Assembly: GCA_023897205.1 (NCBI GenBank)
Contig: JAHWDD010000002.1
Location: 3,720,001 to 3,784,000, forward strand
Origin: Exophiala sp. HKRS030
Taxonomy: Eukaryota > Ascomycota > Eurotiomycetes > Chaetothyriales > Herpotrichiellaceae
Direction: 5' to 3'
Length of the DNA: 64,000 nt
This document shows positions 10,450 through 20,880 of this stretch, one piece after another (position 1 is the stretch's first letter; each line of letters opens with the position of its first letter). Below the pieces are notes generated by a model that was not told where the DNA came from, searched no databases, and saw only the letters and a list, made by a program, of their open reading frames with translations. The position numbers and the translations under genes are program-made.

Positions 10450-12915
10450 CTAGGACCTGAACACTCCGGAATCGATGAACTTTGACTGTCTCGGGACTGG
10501 CACAGTCGAGGGCGCGCGATATTGCCACAATGCCATACCCAAAGCCTGGAGAGGTTCAGCTTCTACCCAATCCATTCCCCTCCACACTTGATACCTTCCG
10601 ACAACATACAATCCATGTCGTGCACGAGAAAGGAACACGTTCAGTCGTTTCTGCGTGAGAAATCTTGGCTTTCCGTCGACAAGTACCGGGTCTGCAATGA
10701 CGATGTCGTATTGCATACCTTGAGATTTGCCAACGGTTTCAATGATCACTTTCTCAATTGCAGGGTATGTCTTTCGCATCTTGTCTTTGGCCAAGCTAAG
10801 CACTTTGAATTGACCACTGTAAGGGGTGAGAACTGCGATTGTGCAAGGTCTGACGTCGCTTCCAAAATCGGCCGAGAGAAGATCCTCGAGAATATTGATT
10901 ACACATGCTGCGTATTGTTCGCACGCCTTTGAGGTTCCGTAGACTTTTGATTCTATCGCCGATGGAATTTCGAAGAAAACGACCGAAGCGTCGCATTCAT
11001 ACTTCTCCTTATTATGCTTTTTTAACGCATCAGCTAAGGCGCGATTTGGATGGTCGACGCTCGTTGTTTCGTGATGCAAGAGACGATTCTTGTAGCAAGC
11101 TCGATTGTATATGTCTGCAATCTCTGGTATGGCACGATACTGAATCGTAAAGAAAGCTGATCCGAATCCTGCATCTTGGCATCGCTCTTGCAAAGACATA
11201 CTCAACTGTTCATGGTAAGGCTCGACCTCCTCATATTCGTCGATATGAGGCCCCATTTGATCAGGATCGCCAACCATAATTTTACCGAGAGCTTTTGGGT
11301 AAAATGCGAAAAGTGTCCAGGTTTCGAATTCTGGGATGCGAGCTGCTTCGTCCATGATGATGAGCTCGGCATTGGAATAGTGTCTCGAAATGTTGAACTC
11401 AGCAGCGCCTCCAACTGTTCCACATAACGCTGTGGCCCCTCGGACAGCTGCACCCAAGACTTCATCGAGTGACTCTTCTAGCTTGGTATTTTCGCGCTCC
11501 GTCAATGGAATGCCCTCACCGTATTTCCTATAAAGTCTGACAAAACCCTCGGACTTTCCGGGCGTGCTTGGACGATTGGATTCGGGCATTGGCTTGACGA
11601 GGCCTTGGAGTTCCAAGACTTTCTGCCCAACAGACAGACTGATATTTTGGACTCTGTGGTCGTCGACTAGCTCGAATTTGCTGGAGGAAAAGGTTGCGCA
11701 ATGTGCAGAGATTGAACCTGTCGCATCCGTGTTTTCTGAGGTCTGGTCCGAAGCGGGCTTTGTAGAGATGGCAGGCTTCTTGCATAAATTACGCCGACGG
11801 TCTTTTTCCGCCTGCCTCATAACAATGGCCTTCTCAGTTTTATAGCTGTGCACACGTAGAACATAGCGACTCTTCAATGAAGAGTCGTCCTTCGACAACT
11901 TTTCCAATCGATCAGAGAGAGCGGAAGCCATCGAGTCCACTCCACGGTTGGTAGCTGCAGTTAGCAGCAGCTTGTGCTTTTTTGCGGAGTCCTTGAGGAA
12001 GGGAGTCACGGCCTCGATGATGAAGTGCGTTTTCCCGGTGCCAGGGCCGCCATGACAGATCAGAAATCCACCTGGAGCCTTCTTCGCCATCTCGATTGCC
12101 TGTTTCTGACCGTCGTTAAGATCCATAAGCGCGTTTGACGCGAGGGACTCGTCATGGAGTGTTGAATAGATGTTGACTTCTCGCAAGTCTTCGAATTTAC
12201 CCACTAAGAAGTCAAGGGCTGATTTTTCTAATGGATCAATAGAGACCTGACAAGAGCGGTGAAATAATTCCTCTGAAGCTCTCGTGATGTAATACCAAAG
12301 GCTGTGACGAAACTCTGGCGCGATCCTAGCTCGTATGCCTGTCTGTTTTAGGATCCAGTCAAGTTCTTCGCGGCCTGTGAATTTGGGTGGAGGAGGCGTG
12401 ATAGGCTTGATTTGATCACCGCCACGCCATTCCGGTGCTGGTGAGAGCACTGCTACAATTTCAGAAGCCCGTGCATAATGAGGTGGTTCGATGACTCGCA
12501 TCAGCCAACGCTCGCGCCGTCCGTTCGGCAAATAAAGAGACACAAGTGCCTTGTCGCCGGCCTGAAGCTTGCCACGGTACCAGGGAGGCGTACGGAAGAA
12601 GGCATTGAATTCTTGAACATTTCTGTTTGCGCGCTTCGTCAGCATGAGGCTACATGATTCAATGGGTGCGGTCTCTGCCAGTCTGATTTGCTCCTGTAAC
12701 TTGTGCTCGCCCGCTCCAACTGTTGAGAGGTAATCACTGAAGTTTCGGAATTTCACTCTGATAGAGTCATGAGGAGACGAGGAATGCTTGCGCAATAGAT
12801 CTGCGAGAGCTCTCCGAGTTTGCTCTTGACCTTGAACTTCGAGGGGTTCCTGACGGGGCCTAAAAGCAAGGCTTATTTCTGTTAGAGAAGTCTTGAAGGG
12901 TAGCGGCCTGGTCAT
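10450..12915 (-). CDS. Superfamily 1 (UPF1/SMUBP2-like) DNA/RNA helicase
   Basis: This is a large SF1 helicase, 821 residues from the ATG at 12915. Helicase motifs appear in order: Q-like LNDGQKQAIEMA; Walker A GGPGTGKT near 290; Ia LLTAATNRGVDSMA; Walker B MDEAARIPE; III VGDPDQMGP; IV-like FTIQYRAIPEIADIYNR; V VGKSQGMQYDIV, in place of the usual D-x-x-QG-x-E; and VI RLNVFLSRARHGLYVVG. An N-terminal beta-rich part (around residues 110-165) resembles the accessory region of such helicases. The frame stays open upstream to about 13051, where an acceptor-like cttacag lies. A further 5' exon is therefore possible and the start is uncertain. Such helicases are multicopy in many Pezizomycotina. Cellular role unknown; mRNA or DNA surveillance is only a family-level guess. 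Confidence 0.82.
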   Translation of the reverse strand: MTRPLPFKTSLTEISLAFRPRQEPLEVQGQEQTRRALADLLRKHSSSPHDSIRVKFRNFSDYLSTVGAGEHKLQEQIRLAETAPIESCSLMLTKRANRNVQEFNAFFRTPPWYRGKLQAGDKALVSLYLPNGRRERWLMRVIEPPHYARASEIVAVLSPAPEWRGGDQIKPITPPPPKFTGREELDWILKQTGIRARIAPEFRHSLWYYITRASEELFHRSCQVSIDPLEKSALDFLVGKFEDLREVNIYSTLHDESLASNALMDLNDGQKQAIEMAKKAPGGFLICHGGPGTGKTHFIIEAVTPFLKDSAKKHKLLLTAATNRGVDSMASALSDRLEKLSKDDSSLKSRYVLRVHSYKTEKAIVMRQAEKDRRRNLCKKPAISTKPASDQTSENTDATGSISAHCATFSSSKFELVDDHRVQNISLSVGQKVLELQGLVKPMPESNRPSTPGKSEGFVRLYRKYGEGIPLTERENTKLEESLDEVLGAAVRGATALCGTVGGAAEFNISRHYSNAELIIMDEAARIPEFETWTLFAFYPKALGKIMVGDPDQMGPHIDEYEEVEPYHEQLSMSLQERCQDAGFGSAFFTIQYRAIPEIADIYNRACYKNRLLHHETTSVDHPNRALADALKKHNKEKYECDASVVFFEIPSAIESKVYGTSKACEQYAACVINILEDLLSADFGSDVRPCTIAVLTPYSGQFKVLSLAKDKMRKTYPAIEKVIIETVGKSQGMQYDIVIADPVLVDGKPRFLTQKRLNVFLSRARHGLYVVGRYQVWRGMDWVEAEPLQALGMALWQYRAPSTVPVPRQSKFIDSGVFRS

Positions 12916-13058
12916 TTCTGTACCTGTGGCTAGACATGACTGGATCGTGTCTATTCTGTGAATAGCCTGTTTGCTTGAAATCGAGATCAATATCTCTTGA
13001 TTCTCCGAAGCGACCGAGATGGGAAACAACAGCACCGTGTCAAGTACCTGTAAGCAGA

Positions 13059-14146
13059 GTCTGGTTGGGAGCCGACCTTTTAGGGGAATGTCCTAGCTTC
13101 TTGTTGTTGGTCGACACAAGTGAACCGGAAATAGAGAGGTGAATTGACCTCTCACCGCCCTGATATTTCCAAATTCACGTGCTAGTCAGCTTTCAGCGCA
13201 AGTGAGACTGAAGTGAGATCTGGCTCGGTCAAAGGCAGAGGATTGAAATCGACTACAATCAATGAAGCCCGCTTTGGCGAAGAGAATTCCTAGCAATGAC
13301 AGCAGTTGTGTCCAGCAACACCAAGGAGAAACGAGCGGACGCTGCTGAGCCAGAAGACGGTGCAAAAAGCTGAGGGTTCTGGTTTTGTAATTGGGATGGG
13401 AAGAATGTGAGGTTGCTTCAGTCGAGCAGTGAAGTAAGTCTGATTCTGAGGAGACCATTTTCGAAACACCAAGCTTGTGGTTGTCACTCATTCTTTGGTG
13501 ATGTGAGCATGAGTGAGTGAAGGCGGCACAATCTGGCCTTCAAATCTGGTGTTGCTGCGAGAAAGGCACATTTCGTCCATGTCTTTATGATTGAGCGACG
13601 ACAACGACGACCCAGCGTCTCTTCGGCTCAAGCTCACGAAACGTTCAGATCTGAAGGACAGCTGTCAATATGAGCCTCCAGGTACATCCACAGCATGCTT
13701 ACCAGGGAAGATTTGATCATTTATTTCCTTCACAGAAGGAACGTTGATGATTTCCGCGTTCTGGCCACATGAGGTTGACTCAAGGACGCGTATAGTTTGG
13801 CCTAGCAGAACAGCTTGATAAAAGACATTGGATCTGACAATGACTTTCTCCATCACTGATGTATGAAGTGAGCCACTGATATGGCAAACGTGTACTGTGC
13901 TGAAGGAACGATTTATTGCAGCTTCTACTGTAAAGGAGACTCGACGACGTGTTAATCAAGCTTTCCCAAGACTTTTTCCCGATGATATTGTTCGGGTGTC
14001 TGACTATCAATGTCGATCAAGTTTAGGTGAAAACAAGTGTAAATACTCTTGTCAGACAAAACTCTACCCTTCTTCACCCAAGAAGCTCAAACAGAACCAA
14101 TACACCGCTTCCAATCCTCACATCACTCCATCCAATATGCCATTTC
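13059..14146. other. Gene-poor interval with unassigned minus-strand open frames
   Basis: Two minus-strand stretches remain open (13186-13491 and 13665-13856). The second begins with an ATG at 13856 (a second in-frame ATG lies at 13853), reads MEKVIVRSNVFYQAVL, and runs into a good donor (GTAAGC near 13700). It could be the 5' exon of an unrecognised gene, but I find no matching downstream exon and no family. No repeats are visible. Confidence 0.3.
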
Positions 14147-15311
14147 TCAATCTGTGTTGTCACCCTGCTTCGCCCTCTTCGCGCGCCAGAGATAGTACTC
14201 CCCAGCCGTTATGACCGGATACTTGGCCGGGTTCTCCTCCGAGATGCAGGAAGGAATTGGTTCCATGACCATGTTCCTGTCCATCCCGAAAAAGAAAGGG
14301 ATCGAGTATCTCTCCTTCCCAGATTTGTTGATCACTCGATGTACAGTCGAGACAAAGTAATCGTTAGTCTGCCTCATGAAACAGTCGGCGATATTGACTA
14401 CGAACGAATCGGGCACTGGTTTTGCGCGGATCCATCGTCCCGACTTGCTCAAAACTTCCAGGCCTCCAGACATGTCCTGGTTCACGATCGTGAAGCATTC
14501 AAAATCAGTGTGCGCACCGATCCCATTTTGGTCATCGACTGACGCCTCTTGTTCTGGGTAATGGAGAATTCTCAACCCGGCTTCAGGCAGTCTCGTCCAC
14601 TTGTCAAAATAACTCTCGGGGAGGTGTAGCGCCAGAGCGAAAATCTGGGCCATTTTACGTGCGAATTGCAGCATCGGTGTATGATATGCGTACAATCCTT
14701 CTCGAAACCCTGGAAGTTCACTTGGCCAGATGGAACTCCCCCGATCATTGTCTGGATTTTCCGGGTCCTGATCAGCCGCATATGCCAGGTTGAATGCCTC
14801 GCTAAGGTCTTCATGCAGTCATCAGCGTCCTTTCTTTGATACCAGTCTCCTTTTTACCCTCTTGCGTCAGGCTCACCATTGTGTTTTCTCCCGTTTCTGT
14901 TATAACTTGCCATGGAATGATAGCCTAAGTATTCCTTTGGGAGAAGGTTTGTGTCGACTTCCATTTTCTTCTCCATTGGCAATGAGAAGAAACACCTGGC
15001 CTGCTCAAATACTCCCTCTGTAAGGCGAGAGTCGAAACCCTTTTGACACTCAGCAGGACGAAATGCCATGTCGAATATATACTCACGTGGTTGACGACAT
15101 AGAAGAAGCCAATGCGATGGGCGGCTTCCCGCACCTTTTCCGCCACAGCCTGTCGGTCTTCCAGCTTGTCACTATAGATGCCTGCTACATTGATGATGGG
15201 TATCTCGTCAGCATCAATCGCCTCGTTCGACTCGACATGGAGGGTTTGGCCATTCTGAAGCCTGATCACAAGTGGGTCTTCAGCCTCTGTCTTGGTCTCA
15301 ACTACAGACAT
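14147..15311 (-). CDS. 2-oxoglutarate/Fe(II)-dependent dioxygenase (IPNS-like)
   Basis: The exons are 15087-15311, 14877-15039 and 14147-14808, giving 349 residues with exact phasing. The N-terminal DIOX_N part ends in the canonical GFFYVVNHG, where NHG is split by intron 1, and continues with FFSLPMEKKM. The double-stranded beta-helix core shows the iron ligands HTD (His229, Asp231) and His286 in STVHRV. The 2-oxoglutarate-binding R-Y-S is at 296-298. All catalytic residues are therefore present. The family covers isopenicillin-N-synthase-like, ACC-oxidase-like and thymine-7-hydroxylase-like enzymes; substrate cannot be told from motifs. It is divergent from an NCS1 nucleobase permease 754 bp away, which makes a nucleobase-type substrate an attractive inference. 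The start ATG (15311) is the first giving a family-length N-terminus. Confidence 0.9.
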
Positions 15312-16065
15312 AATTTCAACGACTGTTGCTGGTGATTCGGAAATTACAAATGATGTATATTGAGTGACACCAGTACCATCCAGGAAGACTCTGCAACTAT
15401 ACTTCAGAAGTTGGGGGTGCCACAGAAGTAAAGGCACCCTGAGAGCTGCGGGGGACGGAGGTAGGCGCCCTGAGCCCGCAGCCTTGTGCTTATCATTCCA
15501 CACAAGTTGTACTCCGTACATCCATCTGGTATGGCCTCGTACAACGCCTGGCATTTTGCTGTGCGGAGTCGAATGCGGTGCATATTCTCCTTCCCCTTTG
15601 ATCGTGTCTATCATACACTCAGCACGAACGCCAACAGCTTATTTGGCATCTTGTGTGCTACCATTCATCATCTCGGAAGTCCGATGTGATGACAATGCTC
15701 CATTACCATTTGGCACGACCAAATGTCTGCCGCGGGCTACTCTGGCCATCGGCGGCCGTGAGCCCACCCCTGCAATGTATGATTGTCCAGTCATTTCCAC
15801 GGGTGCTCTCCTTATCAACCATCGGGCAAACCGCTATACAACAGATATGGAGATCAGCGATGATACTCCTGAAATAGCGATTGTCGACAACGTGAGTCCA
15901 GGTATGTAGGCGGTACGGCGTATGGCCGGATTGACATCCTCCCCGACTTGCTGATATCAGGAGCTCAAGGACGCCCTGATCATGGCATATTCATATATGT
16001 TCGAATATTCGCAGATGCCGTGTGAGACTGCCATCCACGGTTGAAAACTTGACCCGGGCGATACC
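15312..16065. promoter_or_regulatory. Shared intergenic region, dioxygenase and NCS1 permease
   Basis: A 754-bp divergent promoter region lies between the two start codons. It contains TACTCCGTA at 15510. On the + strand a small ATG frame (15849 on) runs into a GTGAGT donor-like site, which might be a 5' exon or uORF of the permease. No specific activator site is claimed. Confidence 0.45.
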
Positions 16066-17866
16066 ATGGATTCTATCCGCAGACGAGCCTCCAGGCTCAG
16101 TAAGAAGCTTGAAGTCCCCGTCGACGAGAACTTAGGCGGACAGACAGCTACGCCTTGGAACAATCGTGATCTTGCGCCGCTCCCTCCATCGAGACGTACA
16201 TGGACGGTATGGGGGTTCCTAGGATTCTGGGCCGTCATCCAATTAAACACTGTCGGTTGGCAGACCGCCAGCTCATTGATCTCACTAGGCCTCAGTGTTT
16301 GGGAGGCGATGATTGTAACAATCATCGCAAAGGTGAGCAAAATGCCCTCAATACCTGACGGTGGAACAAACAGACTAATTCCTGGCGGCCATCAAGTTTC
16401 TGATCGCCGGCGTCGCCATTGCCAACGGCTGGTGGGGAGCAGTGTGGCACGTTGGCTTCTCTGTGGGAAACCGTGCAGTCTGGGGCTTGAGAGGGTCGTA
16501 CCTTGCTCTAGCCCAGAGGATAATGCTCTGCCTGGTATGGTACGGAGTTCAAGCCTGGATCGGCGGTCAAATGACCGGAGTCATGCTCTATGCAATGTTT
16601 TCTGGCTACAGACATATCCCCAACACGTTCCCGGCCAGTGCTCACATGACGACCCAGCAATTCGTTGGCTTTGTCGTGTTTCTCTGCTTTCAATTTCCTT
16701 GCTTGTTGATTTCACCCGAGCGGACGGCCATACTCTTCAGATGGGCCAACATCCTCACGGCGGTCACCATGTTCTCAGTGACCGTTTGGGCTCTGGCGAC
16801 CGCTGGCGGTGGAGGACCGTTGCTGGCGGCGAACAGCACGCTGACCACGACGAGCGAAAAGGCTTGGGCTGTCATCCGCGGCATAACCACGGTCATAGGG
16901 TCAATCGCCGTGTCACTCACCAACCAGAGCGACTTCAACCGGTTCGCGAAGACTCCCGGAGCTCAAATCCCAGGTCAGATATACTCCACCGTCATCGTCG
17001 GAGCTCTGGTCACTCTCATGGGAACCCTCACCACGTCCGCCGCCCAGAAGATATACGGAGGTGAGTTGCTCTGGTCTCCCGCCGAGCTCGCCCTACGCTG
17101 GATGGAGGATGGGTACACCGCCAGATCCCGCGCGGGGGCCTTCTTCGCCGGTCTGGGGTTCTTCGTCTCTCAACTGAGCATCAACACCGTCGACAACGCG
17201 TGGCCGGGAGGATTCGACCTCGCCGCCCTGTTCCCACGGTGGATCAACATCCGTCGCGGGGCCGTCATCACGTTCGTGTTGGGTATCGCGATCAACCCTT
17301 GGCAGCTGGCCGACACTGCCAACACCTTCATCAACGTCCTCGACGGCTACTCGGTGTTCCTGGGACCCATGGTCGGCATGATGGTGTGCGACTTTTGGGT
17401 GATTCGTGGTCGGAAATTCAAGCTCTCGGACCTGTACACCGCGGACGATTCCTCTATTTACTGGTACAACCGTGGGTTCAACTGGCGGGCGTACGTCTCG
17501 TGGCTGATCGGTATCGCCCCCGCCCTTCCAGGCTTCATCAACGCCGTCAACCCTTCCATTCACGTACCAAAAGGGGCACAGGAGATATTCTACCTCGCGT
17601 ACGTCGAAGGGTTCGCACTGTCGTTTCTGGTGCATTATGTTCTGAATCGGCTCTTTCCCGTTCCAGGATTGGGTGTCATTGATGAACAAGACATTTTTGC
17701 AACGTTCACGGTCGAGGAGGCAGCCAAGCTGGGCGTCACCCCCCATCCTCGCTTAGTCCTCCCCGGCTTGACCGTCGAAGAAGCAGAGCCGGTTGAAGTG
17801 GAGCAACCGAAAGGGGTGACGGTTGTCAGTAATTGGGAAAAGGCAGATGCCTCGGGGCAGGAATGA
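16066..17866 (+). CDS. NCS1-family nucleobase/allantoin/uracil permease
   Basis: This is a membrane symporter of the nucleobase:cation symporter-1 family (Fur/Fcy/Dal type). Exons 16066-16332 and 16397-17866 give 578 residues. The intron has donor GTGAGC, branch gactaat and acceptor atcaag. Exon 1 encodes the cytosolic N-terminus ending in PPSRRTW and the first helix, with the N-x-x-W-Q-T-A-S-S motif in TM1 (NTVGWQTASS). Exon 2 starts FLIAGVAIANGWWGAVWHVGFSV, the conserved TM2/loop region. Later hallmarks are TNQSDFNRFA (TM6 border), NPWQL, and GYSVFLGPMVGMMVCDFWVIR in the TM10 region. About 12 hydrophobic segments are evident. The C-terminal tail has an acidic EEAEPVEVEQP stretch of the kind involved in endocytosis in this family. 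Fur-type permeases import uracil, allantoin or uric acid; which one is unknown here. The neighbour is a divergent dioxygenase. Confidence 0.92.
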
Positions 17867-18872
17867 GACGTGATCGGCAGGAAATGCCGCCTTCTCCCAG
17901 CAAGAGTGGCTCCGAGGAATCGCTGAGGCATCTTGAAGACTTGGAGGCCCGCCGTGAGCAGTTGGGCCGATCAATGACTGCCCGACTGAGACTCTCATGA
18001 TCCAGTGTGCCCGGTGGTGCACGCAAGAAGTGCGGTGCCTCCAGAGAGGGCAAAGGAAAATTGTTGAACAGGGTGTATATACACACCTACCCGACTTTGC
18101 TCATACCAAGAATTCATTCACTTGGTGATTCACTCAGTGATCCGCCATTTTATTCCAGAGTATATGGGTTTGATGAGTGAACTTTTCTCCAACAAAGGAC
18201 AGCCTTGATGGCCACTAGTAAGCACTCACCACGTCGAACCGCCACTTTGGCCCAATGGTTCGGAGGTTGGGCTTATCCTTGGAGACCTAGCCTTAGTGGA
18301 TTAAACTGGGAGTCGGCAGGTTTCCATGATGTGACTGGAGCATCCCTTGACCAAGGTACGAGGGGATGACAGTGTGATCATAGTCGGGATAAGTAAAGAA
18401 GAAGCCAGGTCTGGGCTTCGAACCTCCAAACTTTTTGTTTCGGCAGAGTTTTTCTATTTTTTTTAGTACTCGTCGGTTGGTTGGCTCGAGGAAGAGTGAA
18501 GACGAGGGGGGTGTCAAGTGAATACCAGAAGTGGGACTTGTACAAGAGTACACTAGATGGAAACAATGATTTGGTCACCTCAACAGATATCATGACGAAG
18601 ACAAGAGGAAACAGATTTCATTTAATAGACTTCTCTTTTTGATTTGGGGTATATTTCGATAACTTACAATGCTTCCGATACCTTTGCTCATGCTGAATCC
18701 CGATGCTAAACCAGGTCATTTATTTCATTCTCATCGCCAAATCAACCCCCTTCTCATCCTTGATCCAATCGTTTGTTCTGGCCGTTTTGACCATCGCCCG
18801 ACTACTCGTCTCAAAAACAAACAAAGAGAGCTACACTGATTGCTCCTCATCCATTTGTGATGCAAGCTAGAT
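17867..18872. other. Convergent 3' intergenic region
   Basis: About 1 kb lies between the permease (+) and BAR-SH3 (-) 3' ends. I see no coding exon. A TTCGAA-containing segment near 18415 looks slightly like a tRNA T-arm but does not fold as one. Confidence 0.45.
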
Positions 18873-20302
18873 TCACTGGCAATAGTTGGCAGGAAAAGGC
18901 CCCTGGGCTCCTCGAAGCTCCCCTTGCCACCAGTCGTCTGTGCTTTCCGTTTTCTTGAGAACCCTGATTCGATCTCCTTCTCGAAAAGCGAGGTCACCTT
19001 CGCTTTGTCCGTCAAAATCGTACAGTGCCGTCACAAAAATTGCCTGCTGCGACGGCAACCGTGGTGGTGGAGGGGGTGGAGGGCGCTTTTTCTGTGCGAT
19101 GGAAGTCGCAGATGTAACAGACGTTGTCGAAGGCTGACGCTCTCGGGAGAAATAATCCGTGTGGGGTCCAGCTGGGGAATAAGACATTGGTGTCTGATAC
19201 ACTGAGTGCGAAGGCGACGGTGTAGCCTCCATAGGAGTTGTCGGGCTTAGTAAGGTCGATGGCGCAGGAGACGAAGAAATCTTTGGCTTGATCTCAAAAG
19301 ATGGAGAAGGTGGAAGTGCCCTGGCAGGTGAGACAGACTGTCCACGAGCAAAGGACGAGTTGGCGCTGGGGCGGCGATAGCCGTTGGCAGGTGGATGTCC
19401 GTTCTCCTGAGACATTGACGCTTTGATGGCTTTTCCGTTGGCCAGGAGTGCAAAAGATTCGATCTCCCGTTGTACAGGCTTGAAGGCATCGTCCCACAGC
19501 CTGATGACTTCATCCATGGGTGGACTCGGAGAAGGAAAGCCCTCTTCTGTGCAATATGCGTGCAGTGATGTGTAATAATGCCCGAGTAAGCTGTTCTGGA
19601 TGTTGATGAGAGTGGCGAGGAAATGCGGTAGCAGTGAGAAGACAGATTGGAGTAACCGTGGTAGACAGTTCCTTAGGTTCTCGTCGGCGGCAGCGTATGC
19701 TTCTGTTGCTGAAGCAAGATCAGACTGGGACTTTGCAAGTGCTGCATTTTCTCTCTCTGAACGCTTTGCCTTTTTCTGAGCCGTCTCGACTCTGCTTTGA
19801 TATCTTTCATAGTCCAGCTTCCGATCTTCTCGTTTTTTGATTGTCTTCCTCATCGTGTGAAGACTATCTTTGGCACTCTGAGCCGGCTGGATCAACTTGT
19901 CCTCGACATGGGCAAGATCTTCTATTAAATCCCTCTTCAAATCCGAGGACTCCATCCTGATCCGGTTGGTTCTTCCGACGAGATGCTCGGGGGTGAGGAC
20001 TGCAACATGGCCTTGATAATCTTCACTGGCGCCAACAATCGGGGCATAAAGGAGCTCGAACTCCTCGAACATACGGTGTTGGTGGGTGAGAATGGCGATC
20101 CAGGCTTCTCGCCATTGTTTGGAGGATTCAATGACCTTGGACACGTTAATGAGTCGTCGAACATCCTCTCTTTTTGAATGGCCGGTCATACCTTGGTCAG
20201 TAGACGGTCCGCCTCTTCGAAATCTTTAAGTAGAACGGAGATCTGTTGCTCATCTGCACTCCTCCTCATGTACTTGCCAAAATGTCGCTGAACACTGTGC
20301 AT
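18873..20302 (-). CDS. BAR-SH3 adaptor protein (Rvs167/Hob-related)
   Basis: Exons 20192-20302 and 18873-20135 give 457 residues. The short intron (20136-20191) joins LLTK to VIESSKQWREAW in phase 0. The N-terminal two-thirds is helical and charged, including ERYQSRVETAQKKAKRSERE and the LLPHFLATLINIQNSLLGHYY segment, as in BAR domains that bend and sense membranes. A Ser/Pro-rich linker with a PPPPPPRLPSQQ run follows. The C-terminus is an SH3 domain with ALYDFDGQSEGDLAFREGD, WWQGEL and GPFPANYC. SH3 domains bind proline-rich partners, so a role in endocytosis, cortical actin or polarity is expected at the plasma membrane. The sequence looks like the fungal branch starting MHSVQRxFGK rather than classical Rvs167. 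The ATG at 20302 gives that start. Confidence 0.88.
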
Positions 20303-20880
20303 GGTGAGTCTTTGGGACCCGCCGGTCCATCAGAGAACCTCCAGCAATGTCAGGGCAATTGATCGAGTCGCAGAGGTGTCCGCAGAGACCCAGGTATCGT
20401 TCTCCCAGGATATCAACAGAAGTCGGGCCGCTGATCTTTGGGTGGTACGACTTGGTAGGAATGTTGGGTCGGAACGAGTGTCGATGGTGATGGCGGGCGG
20501 GAATATGCATTACATTTGAGGACTGGCCTGCAGTCTGAACGTGTGTGATAGAGGAAAGAGCAAGACAAACAAATACAAGAATTAGAACGAGTAGCTAATT
20601 ATCTGAAGAGGGAACAGTCTAGGATCTGGATTCCGCAAAGACGCAGACACCAAGAACGAATGCGCAGCTATTTATTTAGTTGGTCTCAGTTGACGCGCGT
20701 AATTGTCGCTCTAAGCCTACAACAAAGTGGCCTCACCAGTTCCTCCTTGCCTCAGACGCCCACCACCGACCTTCACAGCCGTATGCACATCCCCTCCATA
20801 TTCATTTGATGAGGTGGACGGACAATGTGGAAACATCATGCTGCTGACCACCTCATCTTCCTACCCACCCGACTGTGATT
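20303..20880. promoter_or_regulatory. Divergent promoter region, BAR-SH3 and DUF2439 genes
   Basis: This is a 578-bp intergenic region between divergent starts. It contains no ORF with coding character. No specific binding site is claimed. Confidence 0.4.

Noticed and set aside
13186..13491. 101-codon minus-strand frame
   Set aside because: No family resemblance and no splice connection to the helicase that preserves its frame.
17093..17746. 217-codon antisense frame over the NCS1 permease
   Set aside because: A GC-rich shadow frame; the permease frame is diagnostic.
18395..18440. Possible minus-strand tRNA T-arm near TTCGAA
   Set aside because: Stem pairing fails and no cloverleaf is visible.
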